Part shown: positions 1 through 6,098 of the stretch, piece by piece
Numbering within the stretch: the first letter of the stretch is position 1
How the letters are laid out: every line of letters begins with the position of its first letter
Assembly: GCA_003641415.1 (NCBI GenBank)
Contig: QNAG01000169.1
Coordinates: 1-6,098, forward strand
Origin: Candidatus Zixiibacteriota bacterium
GTDB lineage: Bacteria; Zixibacteria; MSB-5A5; GN15; FEB-12
Direction: 5' to 3'
DNA length: 6,098 nt
Translations under genes and position numbers: made by a program
Notes under the pieces: model-generated
Database searches by the model: none
What the model was told of the DNA's origin: nothing
The model's input: the letters and a program-made list of their open reading frames with translations, nothing else

Positions 1-670
1 GCGATATTTAATTCGTAATGATTATGATGTGATTTCGCCAGATCGATTGGAGTTGCCTCGAGGAAAAGAACATTCGATTAAGTTTTTATCTTATGATGAT
101 GTGGAGAAGATGTTGGATAAGATTGAGGTAACAACTATTTATGGTTTAAGAGACCGGGCAATTTTGGAAACACTTTTTGCGACAGGATTGCGAGTGTCGG
201 AATTAACGTCTTTGAATAAGAGAACGGTTGATCTGTCTAGTCGTGAATTTGGGGTACGAGGAAAAGGTAATAAGGTTAGAGTGGTGTTTCTCTCTGAGCG
301 ATCAGCATATTGGATTGAGAGATACTTGCGAGAACGAGATGATAATTATGAACCTTTATTTATTCGTCATGCTGGGAAGAAGCCTGAGATAGACGATCCA
401 AAAGCTGGGGAGAAGTTACGATTGACGACTAGGAGCGTGCAGAGGATGGTGGGTAAGTATGGGAGAATGGCTCATTTGCCCTATGAGATTACACCTCATG
501 TAATGCGACATAGTTTTGCAACAGATTTACTTTCACATGGGGCGGGATTAAGGGAGGTGCAGGAGATGTTGGGGCATAAATCGATTACAACTACCCAGAT
601 TTATACACATGTGACGAATCCACAGCTCAAGGGGGCGTATGCTAAGTATCATAGTGGGAATGAGAAGTAG
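1..670 (+). CDS. Xer-type tyrosine recombinase/integrase, C-terminal part (5' end off window)
   Basis: The frame is open to the left edge (first full codon at base 2). A GTG at 29 is available, but the upstream codons read RYLIRNDYDV, the usual linker between the core-binding and catalytic domains of Xer proteins, so the real start lies outside the window. Numbering from that GTG, the catalytic set of the family is complete: Arg55 (ATGLRVSEL), Lys82 (GKGNKVR), His157 and Arg160 (HVMRHSFAT), His183 (LGHKS) and nucleophile Tyr192 (IYTHV). Enzymes of this family cut and rejoin DNA through a 3'-phosphotyrosine, either resolving chromosome dimers at dif (XerC/XerD) or moving integrative elements. 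The sequence cannot decide between XerC, XerD/XerA and an element integrase. No dif-like or att site was recognised. The gene ends in TAG, directly abutting the convergent Fic gene. Confidence is high for the family and low for the exact role. Confidence 0.93.
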   Translation, partial: RYLIRNDYDVISPDRLELPRGKEHSIKFLSYDDVEKMLDKIEVTTIYGLRDRAILETLFATGLRVSELTSLNKRTVDLSSREFGVRGKGNKVRVVFLSERSAYWIERYLRERDDNYEPLFIRHAGKKPEIDDPKAGEKLRLTTRSVQRMVGKYGRMAHLPYEITPHVMRHSFATDLLSHGAGLREVQEMLGHKSITTTQIYTHVTNPQLKGAYAKYHSGNEK

Positions 671-673
671 CTA
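668..673. other. Abutting stop codons of two convergent genes
   Basis: The plus-strand TAG of the recombinase (668-670) is followed at once by CTA (671-673), which is the TAG of the minus-strand Fic gene. Together they form the palindrome TAGCTA. No intergenic base remains, so there is no room for a terminator between the genes. Each transcript must run into the antisense of the other unless it stops inside the neighbouring coding region. Confidence 0.95.
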
Positions 674-1636
674 GATGGAGTAGAGTGCACCTCTGGTGGT
701 GCCGAGTTTATGAATTAACCCTGCCTTTTGGAGTTGTTGGAGGTCGTAGCGTAAAGTGCTTTTGGGAATTGCTAGAAATCTGCGATAGAGAAAGTCTGCA
801 GAACATGGTGAATGGTCGGTGATGGTGGCGAGGAGTTCCTGGCGACGTGGTGGAAGGTGACTAATTGTGGATTGGGGAGTTGTGATTGTGGTGAGGAGGT
901 TGGTTATGGAGTTGGTGATAAGAGTTAGAAAGTATTGAACAAATTGTGTGAGATCATTTTTTGTACTTTCTAGGTGGTAGTAGTAAGTGGAGCGCGTGTT
1001 TTCAATCATTTTCTCGAGTCCTAGGAGGTCGATATAGTTATGTCCGGCTTGTTTGAGGAGAATGGTGAGAATGAGTCTTCCTATCCTGCCATTACCATCT
1101 AGAAAGGGATGAATTTTCTCGAATTGATAGTGAGCGATAATAGCGGAGATAAGTGGAAGATATGGTGAATTATTGATTAGTTTGAGCCAGTTGGTGAGAA
1201 GAGGTCTAATCTCTGTTGGGGGTGGTGTGAGGTAGATTGCGACTCCAGCGGAGTTGAAGATAGCAGATTGTTCTGTTCGAAAGTGTCCAGCATCTGTACG
1301 GAGATTTTGCATACTTTTTTTATGAAGAAGACGGATGAAATCGATATTTAGAGAAATATGTTCTTGGTTGGGTAGCCAGGTGTAGACGTCAAGAAGATTT
1401 TGAATTTCCAGTTTTTCAAGATCTTCTGGATTGTGTTCATATGATTCGGGGGTAAGTTTGTTGCCTTCTATTCGAGCTGAATAGAGTGCACTAAATAGAA
1501 AACTTTTACGTCGTAGATTTTGAATGATTTCTGGTTTGATTGGAATGAGATTGTAGGCAATTCTTTGTCCCTCTATGGTGTGAAGGAGTTTTTGGATTTT
1601 TGGAGTGATGGTAACAATTTGATTAAGTTTTAGCAT
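671..1636 (-). CDS. Fic-family protein AMPylase, class II-like, with C-terminal winged-helix-like region
   Basis: Fic enzymes transfer AMP from ATP to a hydroxyl side chain of a target protein, releasing pyrophosphate. The 321-residue protein carries the full motif HPFLDGNGRIGR at 176-187 with catalytic His176. The target-docking flap lies around 130-145 (VAIYLTPPPTE). At 53-58, SARIEG fits the self-inhibitory motif (S/T)xxxE(G/N), with Glu57 expected to block productive ATP binding. Its N-terminal position makes this a class II Fic, which needs no separate antitoxin, and none is seen. Residues about 262-321 look like a winged helix (RRQELLATI, SADFLYRRF, TLRYDLQQLQKAGLIHKLG), suggesting DNA binding and possible autoregulation. 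ATG at 1636 fits the usual N-terminus; no clear Shine-Dalgarno precedes it, since the upstream bases are CTTTAATTA. The gene is convergent with the recombinase and lies downstream of gyrA on the same strand. The cellular target is unknown. The protein looks intact. Confidence 0.92.
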   Translation of the reverse strand: MLKLNQIVTITPKIQKLLHTIEGQRIAYNLIPIKPEIIQNLRRKSFLFSALYSARIEGNKLTPESYEHNPEDLEKLEIQNLLDVYTWLPNQEHISLNIDFIRLLHKKSMQNLRTDAGHFRTEQSAIFNSAGVAIYLTPPPTEIRPLLTNWLKLINNSPYLPLISAIIAHYQFEKIHPFLDGNGRIGRLILTILLKQAGHNYIDLLGLEKMIENTRSTYYYHLESTKNDLTQFVQYFLTLITNSITNLLTTITTPQSTISHLPPRRQELLATITDHSPCSADFLYRRFLAIPKSTLRYDLQQLQKAGLIHKLGTTRGALYSI

Positions 1637-1643
1637 TAATTAA

Positions 1644-1672
1644 AGTTAGCAGATGTTAGCTAATGTTGTCAA
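1644..1672 (-). promoter_or_regulatory. Candidate Fic promoter with consensus -35 and poor -10
   Basis: On the minus strand, TTGACA (1667-1672) is a perfect -35 hexamer 30 bases before the Fic ATG. At 17-18 bp spacing the -10 position reads CTAACT or TAACTT, at best 3 of 6 matches. The -35 lies in the one divergent unit of the adjacent tandem repeat, as expected if repeats and promoter form a single control region. The weak -10 keeps this tentative; the upstream TATAAT box is the alternative. Confidence 0.3.
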
Positions 1673-1685
1673 ATCTTAGCAGATA
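1646..1685. repeat. Four 10-bp tandem repeats upstream of the Fic gene (candidate operator)
   Basis: Plus-strand units at 1646 (TTAGCAGATG), 1656 (TTAGCTAATG), 1666 (TTGTCAAATC, degenerate) and 1676 (TTAGCAGATA) are in exact 10-bp register, close to one DNA helical turn. Units 1 and 4 agree at 9 of 10 bases. The array ends 9 bp before the Fic start codon and overlaps a TTGACA -35 sequence, so it is placed where a repressor would act. The C-terminal winged helix of the Fic protein is an obvious but unproven candidate to bind it. Confidence 0.6.
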
Positions 1686-1690
1686 CTTAA

Positions 1691-1847
1691 TCTCTAGATT
1701 TTGTCGATGAGGTCTATGTCCGGAGTGAGAGTTTCGTCCCTTGGGTGCTAGCTGGCTGGACAGACTACTGCCCCGTCGTTGTCGGCTACGAATTTGGTGG
1801 CTTGAAGTTTGTGTAGGATTTCCTTAGTTTAGTTGGATTAGTATGGC
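1691..1847 (-). other. Intergenic GC-rich block; possible structured leader or small RNA
   Basis: This is the middle of the gene-free stretch 1637-1943. Bases 1701-1800 are 56% GC, against 28% in 1801-1900 and about 28% in 1621-1700. On the minus strand, downstream of the TATAAT box, two mutually exclusive helices are possible. One is a local hairpin with arms 1768-1773 and 1758-1763, loop UAGU and one G-U pair. The other pairs GTCTGTCC (1758-1765) with GGAC/AGAC (1712-1721, two-base bulge). If transcribed into Fic, it would form a leader of about 200 nt. I do not recognise a known riboswitch, tmRNA, SRP RNA or tRNA. The same strand and frame also shows protein-like codons broken by TAG at 1748-1750 and 1694-1696, so an eroded gene piece is an alternative. 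Confidence 0.3.
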
Positions 1848-1873
1848 ATTATACCCCTTTTATCTTGATAAAA
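1848..1873 (-). promoter_or_regulatory. Candidate minus-strand promoter: TATAAT with palindromic spacer
   Basis: TATAAT lies at 1848-1853 on the minus strand. Four G residues separate it from a perfect 16-bp palindrome at 1858-1873 (arms TTTTATC and GATAAAA, two-base centre). The palindrome fills the -35/-10 spacer and reaches the -35 position, which itself is poor (TCTTTT at 17 bp). Further upstream is very AT-rich. The predicted transcript would start near 1841 and run toward the Fic gene. The palindrome is a plausible operator; the weak -35 lowers confidence. Confidence 0.4.
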
Positions 1874-1904
1874 AGAAAATTGGAAAAACATTTACAAATA
1901 GCAC

Positions 1905-1942
1905 AAAAATATATGTCGTATAACGTTCGCGTATATGCGAAC
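1905..1942 (-). terminator. Possible weak terminator after gyrA
   Basis: Directly after the gyrA TAA, the minus strand has a perfect 6-bp stem, GTTCGC/GCGAAC (arms 1937-1942 and 1925-1930, six-base loop). It is extendable by two A-T pairs around a bulged G. The first T run (1905-1909) comes only after about 15 more bases, so this is not a textbook intrinsic terminator. Its position immediately behind the stop is what supports it. Confidence 0.35.
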
Positions 1943-1943
1943 T

Positions 1944-4682
1944 TTATTCATCATTGTCAGAGTTGTTCTGGAGAGTGGTGACGCTGGTGACGAGGTCTCC
2001 TTTGGCGGGACGCATGAGAATTACACCTTGGGTGGAGCGAGATAAAACTTTGATATTCTTGAGTGGGAGTTTGATAACTTGGGCGCCACGTGTAGTGATG
2101 ACGACTTCACGATCTTTTTCAGTGACCATGCGGGCGGCGGCGATAAGGCCAGTTTTTTTGCTGAGTTCGGCAACTTTAACCCCCTGCCCTCCTCTGTTTT
2201 GGGCTGGATATTCACTAACTGCTGTTCGTTTACCGATTCCGTTTTCGGTGACGACGAGGATTTCGCGGAAGAATTTGCGTCTTTTGTCGGTTGGTTTGTC
2301 AGGATTAATTTCAAAGGTTTCGCCAGCGATGACAAAATCATCTTTTTTGAGGTTAATGCCTTTAACACCCATGGTGTCACGGCCAGTTGGTTTAACATCT
2401 GACTCTTTAAACTTAATGGATTTACCGTTACGTGTGACGAGTAAGAGGTAATTGTTACCGTTAGTGACTTGAGCTTTTACTAATGCATCGTCTTTTTTTA
2501 GTGAGATACCGATTTTGCCAGTTGCTCTGATATTAGCGTATTCACTAATTTTGGTTTTTTTGACTTGACCTTTTTTGGTGGCCATAGTAATAAAGAAGTC
2601 CTGACTTTCTAAAACTTCTTTGCTAACAGTTAAGAGCGCTTCGACTTTTTCGTCTTGATCGATGCCGATAATATTAATGATGGCCTGGCCTTTGGCTTGA
2701 CGACTACCTTCTGGGAGTTCGAAGATACGAGTCATAAAAACTTTGCCAGTATCAGTGAAGAAGAGTGCGTAGTCGTGAGTGTTGGCAACAGCCATGCGGA
2801 GAATCTCATCTTGTTCTTTGGTGGTCATACCAACAACTCCTTTACCACCTCTGCGCTGTGAGCGATATGTGCCAAGTGGCATGCGCTTGATGTAACCGCC
2901 TTTGGTAATGGTAATAAGATTGTCAACTTTGGCGATAAGGTCTTCTTCGGAAAATTGACCTAGCTTGCCTTTAACCACTCTGGTTCTGCGCTTGTCACCA
3001 TAGACTTTTTCGATGGCTTTGAGTTCTGTAAGAACTAGAGCGAGAATGGCTTGTGGATCCATGAGGAGTGTGGTGAGTCCTTTGATGGTTTTGAGAAGTG
3101 CGTTATATTCATCTTCTATTTTTTGTCTTTCAAGAGCGCTGAGTTTGCGGAGTTGCATATCTAGAATGGCAACGGCTTGAATTTCGCTAAATCCAAATTT
3201 ACTGATTAAGTTGTTTTTAGCGTCTTGAGAGTTTTTGCTTTTTTTGATGGTTTCGATGACGGCATCAAGATTGTCTAGTGCTTTGATAAAACCTTCGAGG
3301 ATATGCATGCGAGCGCGGGAAGAGCGAAGTTCGTGTTGAGAGCGTCTGACGATTACGAGTTGACGATGTTTGAGATAGTGTATGAGGATTGTTTTGAGGT
3401 TCATGAGATGAGGACGACCATTCTCGTCAAGAGCAACAATGTTGGCTGAGAAAGTGCTTTGGAGAGCTGTTTGTTTGAAGAGATTATTGAGAACGCTTTT
3501 GGGTCTGGCTGACTTTTTCATGACGATGACGATGCGCATACCTTCGCGATCAGATTCATCACGTAGATCGGAGATGCCGGTGAGTTTTTTATCTCGTACT
3601 AGGTTAGCGATTTTGGCAACAAGATTGGCTTTGTTAACTTGGTATGGGAGTTCGGTGACGATGATTTGAAATCTTCCTGCCTTTGTTTCTTCAATGATAG
3701 CCTCAGCTCGAGTGACTACCCTACCCTTTCCTGTGCGATAAACTTCTTGAATTGCCTCTTGGTTAAAAATAGTACCGCCAGTAGGGAAGTCAGGACCTTG
3801 AATATTTTCAAGTAAATCGTCAATGGTGGCAGAACTTTCTAGTTCACCAGCGAGATCGCTAGGTTTTTCGTTTTCGAGAGTATCGGGGTTGAGTGGGTGA
3901 CTGTCAGAGTCGTTTTTACGAGGAGATTTTGCTTTATTAGCAAGGGTATTGATTGCGGCGACTACTTCACCCAAATGATGTGGAGGAATTTTGGTAGCCA
4001 TACCAACAGCAATTCCATCAGATCCCATGAGAAGTAAGTTCGGAAGAGCGGCAGGGAGAACGGTTGGTTCTTTAAGACTGGCGTCGAAGTTATCTATCCA
4101 ATCAACGGTGTCGCTATCGAGATCAGTGAGAAGCTCTTGAGTGATTTTGGCGAGTCGTGCCTCTGTGTAACGCATGGCAGCTGATGAATCACCATCGATT
4201 GAACCAAAGTTACCTTGGCCATCTACTAGAGGATAGCGCATAGAAAATTCTTGAGCTAATCTAACCATGGCATCATAAACAGCGCTGTCACCATGTGGGT
4301 GATATTTACCTAGGACTTCTCCGACTATACGGGCGGATTTTTTATGTTTGCCTTTGTGGGTAATACCAAGTTCTTTCATGGCGAAGAGGATGCGACGATG
4401 AACTGGTTTGAGTCCATCGCGAACATCAGGAAGTGCGCGAGAGACGATAACTGACATGGCATAGTCGAGGTAGGACTTTTTCATCTCTGAAGTAATTGTG
4501 ACTGGAGCAATACGACCGTAAGGAGATTTATAGGTTTCGAGAATGCTGTTGTTTTTGTGAGGATTGGGAGAATCAGTGGATTCAGTTGGCTCAGTAGAAT
4601 CAGTGTCCGCCCGAAGCGGATCAGTCTCTGGGGACTGAGATTCAGTTAGGTCAAGTGGTTTTAAGATAGAATCGTCGGTCAT
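1944..4682 (-). CDS. gyrA: DNA gyrase subunit A
   Basis: GyrA cuts and rejoins DNA in the A2B2 gyrase that introduces negative supercoils. The 912-residue protein has the whole fold: winged-helix/tower core ([20 protein letters not shown] at 71-90), catalytic Tyr172 ([10 protein letters not shown]), and a quinolone-region sequence with Ser133 and Asp137 at the E. coli Ser83/Asp87 positions, as in sensitive enzymes. A beta-pinwheel C-terminal domain begins with GyrA box QRRGGKG at 609-615, which identifies gyrase rather than topoisomerase IV. A second box-like QNRGGQG is at 828-834. Two additions stand out against E. coli GyrA: about 50 extra N-terminal residues rich in Thr, Glu, Asp, Ser and Pro, and a polar insertion at about 249-285. 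The start at 4682 is supported by its ATGA overlap with ppa; a GGAG lies 14 bases upstream. The protein is complete with no frameshift. Confidence 0.98.
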   Translation of the reverse strand: MTDDSILKPLDLTESQSPETDPLRADTDSTEPTESTDSPNPHKNNSILETYKSPYGRIAPVTITSEMKKSYLDYAMSVIVSRALPDVRDGLKPVHRRILFAMKELGITHKGKHKKSARIVGEVLGKYHPHGDSAVYDAMVRLAQEFSMRYPLVDGQGNFGSIDGDSSAAMRYTEARLAKITQELLTDLDSDTVDWIDNFDASLKEPTVLPAALPNLLLMGSDGIAVGMATKIPPHHLGEVVAAINTLANKAKSPRKNDSDSHPLNPDTLENEKPSDLAGELESSATIDDLLENIQGPDFPTGGTIFNQEAIQEVYRTGKGRVVTRAEAIIEETKAGRFQIIVTELPYQVNKANLVAKIANLVRDKKLTGISDLRDESDREGMRIVIVMKKSARPKSVLNNLFKQTALQSTFSANIVALDENGRPHLMNLKTILIHYLKHRQLVIVRRSQHELRSSRARMHILEGFIKALDNLDAVIETIKKSKNSQDAKNNLISKFGFSEIQAVAILDMQLRKLSALERQKIEDEYNALLKTIKGLTTLLMDPQAILALVLTELKAIEKVYGDKRRTRVVKGKLGQFSEEDLIAKVDNLITITKGGYIKRMPLGTYRSQRRGGKGVVGMTTKEQDEILRMAVANTHDYALFFTDTGKVFMTRIFELPEGSRQAKGQAIINIIGIDQDEKVEALLTVSKEVLESQDFFITMATKKGQVKKTKISEYANIRATGKIGISLKKDDALVKAQVTNGNNYLLLVTRNGKSIKFKESDVKPTGRDTMGVKGINLKKDDFVIAGETFEINPDKPTDKRRKFFREILVVTENGIGKRTAVSEYPAQNRGGQGVKVAELSKKTGLIAAARMVTEKDREVVITTRGAQVIKLPLKNIKVLSRSTQGVILMRPAKGDLVTSVTTLQNNSDNDE
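4569..4604 (-). repeat. 9-bp coding tandem repeat in the gyrA N-terminal extension
   Basis: Four consecutive 9-bp units encode the tripeptides TDS, TEP, TES and TDS (GyrA residues 27-38), each starting with ACTGA on the minus strand. The core TCAGT (plus strand) recurs at 4573, 4582, 4591 and 4600, and again out of register at 4621 and 4642. Because the unit is three codons long, copy-number change would keep the frame. Confidence 0.8.
4679..4682 (-). other. ATGA overlap coupling ppa stop to gyrA start
   Basis: The TGA of ppa (4679-4681) overlaps the ATG of gyrA (4680-4682) on the minus strand. Such four-base overlaps normally indicate one mRNA with translational coupling by reinitiating ribosomes, and this one supports the long-N-terminus gyrA start over internal alternatives. 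Confidence 0.85.
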
Positions 4683-5170
4683 TGATTATTTTTTCGCTCC
4701 ATATCTTGTTTGATTTCTGCCTCTGCTTCAGTACGTCCTAAGAATTTTTTGGCTTTAACCCATTTGCCAGGTTCAAGATCTTTGTAATGTTCGAAAAAAT
4801 GTTTGATCATGTTTTTATAGTGTTCGGGGACATCATCAATGTCTTTCCATGCACCGTAGACTGGATCGATCTTAACGGTTGGAACGGCGATGAGTTTGGT
4901 ATCAATTCCTGCCTCATCTTCCATCTCAAGCATGCCAATAACTTGAGCTTTGATCCCAGCACCTGGGGCGACTGGCATGGATGAAAGCACCAATACGTCA
5001 GTAGCATCTCCATCATCGGCTAGTGTATTTGGAACATAACCATAGTTAAATGGATAGAACATGGCAGTGTGAAGAAAACGATCTACCATAAGAATATGAT
5101 TTTTTTTATCAATTTCATATTTGATACTGGATCCTGCTGGGATCTCGATTAGAACTTTGATAGGTTGCAT
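4679..5170 (-). CDS. ppa: Soluble inorganic pyrophosphatase, family I
   Basis: This cytosolic, Mg-dependent enzyme splits pyrophosphate into two phosphates, pulling nucleic-acid synthesis and other PPi-releasing reactions forward. The 163-residue protein, slightly shorter than the roughly 175 of E. coli, keeps the family's active-site elements: Lys17 and Glu19 (IKYEID), Arg31 (VDRF), [10 protein letters not shown] at 38-47, the metal-binding signature DGDATDV at 53-59 (Asp53, Asp55, Asp58; Ala56 replaces the usual Pro), Asp85/Asp90/Lys92 (DEAGIDTK), and [16 protein letters not shown] at 124-139 with Tyr129 and Lys130. AAAGG lies five bases before the ATG at 5170 and serves as ribosome binding site. 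It sits between gyrB and gyrA, 110 bp after gyrB and overlapping gyrA by four bases, so it is probably co-transcribed with gyrA. Linkage to gyrase is unusual, but the enzyme itself looks ordinary and active. Confidence 0.97.
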   Translation of the reverse strand: MQPIKVLIEIPAGSSIKYEIDKKNHILMVDRFLHTAMFYPFNYGYVPNTLADDGDATDVLVLSSMPVAPGAGIKAQVIGMLEMEDEAGIDTKLIAVPTVKIDPVYGAWKDIDDVPEHYKNMIKHFFEHYKDLEPGKWVKAKKFLGRTEAEAEIKQDMERKNNQ

Positions 5171-5194
5171 ATTGACCTTTCTTATTTATTTAGT

Positions 5195-5271
5195 AAAAGG
5201 ACTCTCCTTTCACCTGCCGGTGAGCCCTTCTTGATTTGCAATCAGGAATTCCTGTTAAGGAGAATCCTTTT
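5195..5271. repeat. Multi-hairpin inverted-repeat element between gyrB and ppa
   Basis: Arms of 15 bases at 5195-5209 and 5257-5271 are complementary at 14 of 15 positions; in a minus-strand RNA the odd pair becomes U-G. Inside lie TCACC/GGTGA (5210-5223, loop TGCC), TGATT/AATCA (5232-5244, loop TGC) and the perfect 12-bp palindrome CAGGAATTCCTG (5243-5254), the last two overlapping by two bases. Each outer arm is itself a small palindrome (AAGGA, three bases, TCCTT), so arms can fold alone or pair with each other. The minus-strand arm ends in TTTT, allowing terminator or attenuator activity after gyrB. A processing site, leader regulator or palindromic mobile repeat are other options. Confidence 0.6.
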
Positions 5272-5280
5272 GGATTTTAA

Positions 5281-6098
<818 letters not shown>

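Noticed and set aside
29..31. GTG at 29 as the true start of the recombinase
   Set aside because: The frame is open upstream with typical Xer linker residues, and the N-terminal core-binding domain would be missing.
1646..1685. CRISPR array from the regularly spaced repeats
   Set aside because: The units are only 10 bp and directly adjacent, with no spacers, and no cas genes are present.
1637..1700. A small antitoxin gene partnered with Fic
   Set aside because: No open frame with a start fits beside the Fic gene, and the inhibitory SxxxEG motif is already inside the Fic protein.
1697..1800. tmRNA, tRNA or SRP RNA in the GC-rich intergenic block
   Set aside because: No T-loop (GGTTCGA-like) with an acceptor stem, no CCA end, no tRNA cloverleaf and no SRP core motif on either strand.
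1911..1942. A dif/Xer recombination site near the gyrA 3' end
   Set aside because: An AT-rich palindromic stretch is present, but the arms do not resemble the known dif half-sites, and the simple hairpin after gyrA explains the symmetry.
1954..2451. Plus-strand open frames of 68-165 codons opposite gyrA (also 2079-2402, 2655-2861, 3439-3669) and a short minus-strand frame at 2021-2398
   Set aside because: They lie within the conserved gyrA reading frame, have no recognisable family, and their composition is that of shadow frames.
4787..5016. Open frames of 65-69 codons inside ppa on both strands
   Set aside because: ppa is fully conserved through this stretch; the frames are shadows with no motif.

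Overview
The window reads as a bacterial chromosome fragment of about 42% GC by eye, most likely from the candidate phyla radiation (Patescibacteria). That placement is an inference from the protein style (compact GyrB without the long enterobacterial insertion, short family I pyrophosphatase, CPR-like Xer recombinase), not a marker-gene result. All five genes end at ordinary stops (TAG, TAG, TAA, TGA, TGA). TGA therefore looks like a true stop, which argues against the Gracilibacteria/Absconditabacteria code in which TGA is glycine.

Layout: bases 1-670 (+) hold the C-terminal catalytic domain of a Xer-type tyrosine recombinase whose N-terminus lies off the left edge. Its stop codon directly abuts the stop of a convergent Fic-family AMPylase gene (671-1636, -). 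A roughly 300-bp intergenic stretch follows (1637-1943). It contains four 10-bp tandem repeats next to the Fic start, a GC-rich block in an AT-rich setting, a near-consensus -10 box with a 16-bp palindrome just upstream, and a small hairpin after gyrA. Next, on the minus strand and transcribed right to left, come gyrB (C-terminal part, cut by the right edge), a 110-bp gap with a multi-hairpin inverted-repeat element, ppa, and gyrA. ppa and gyrA overlap by ATGA.

Functionally, gyrB and gyrA encode the two subunits of DNA gyrase, separated by a soluble inorganic pyrophosphatase gene. The Fic protein has the complete catalytic motif, an N-terminal self-inhibitory motif and a C-terminal winged-helix-like region, so it may regulate its own promoter through the repeats. 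Some known Fic toxins AMPylate GyrB/ParE, so a Fic gene directly downstream of the gyrase cluster is suggestive, but the link is untested. I see no CRISPR array, insertion sequence, tRNA or rRNA. The least explained parts are the two intergenic regions.
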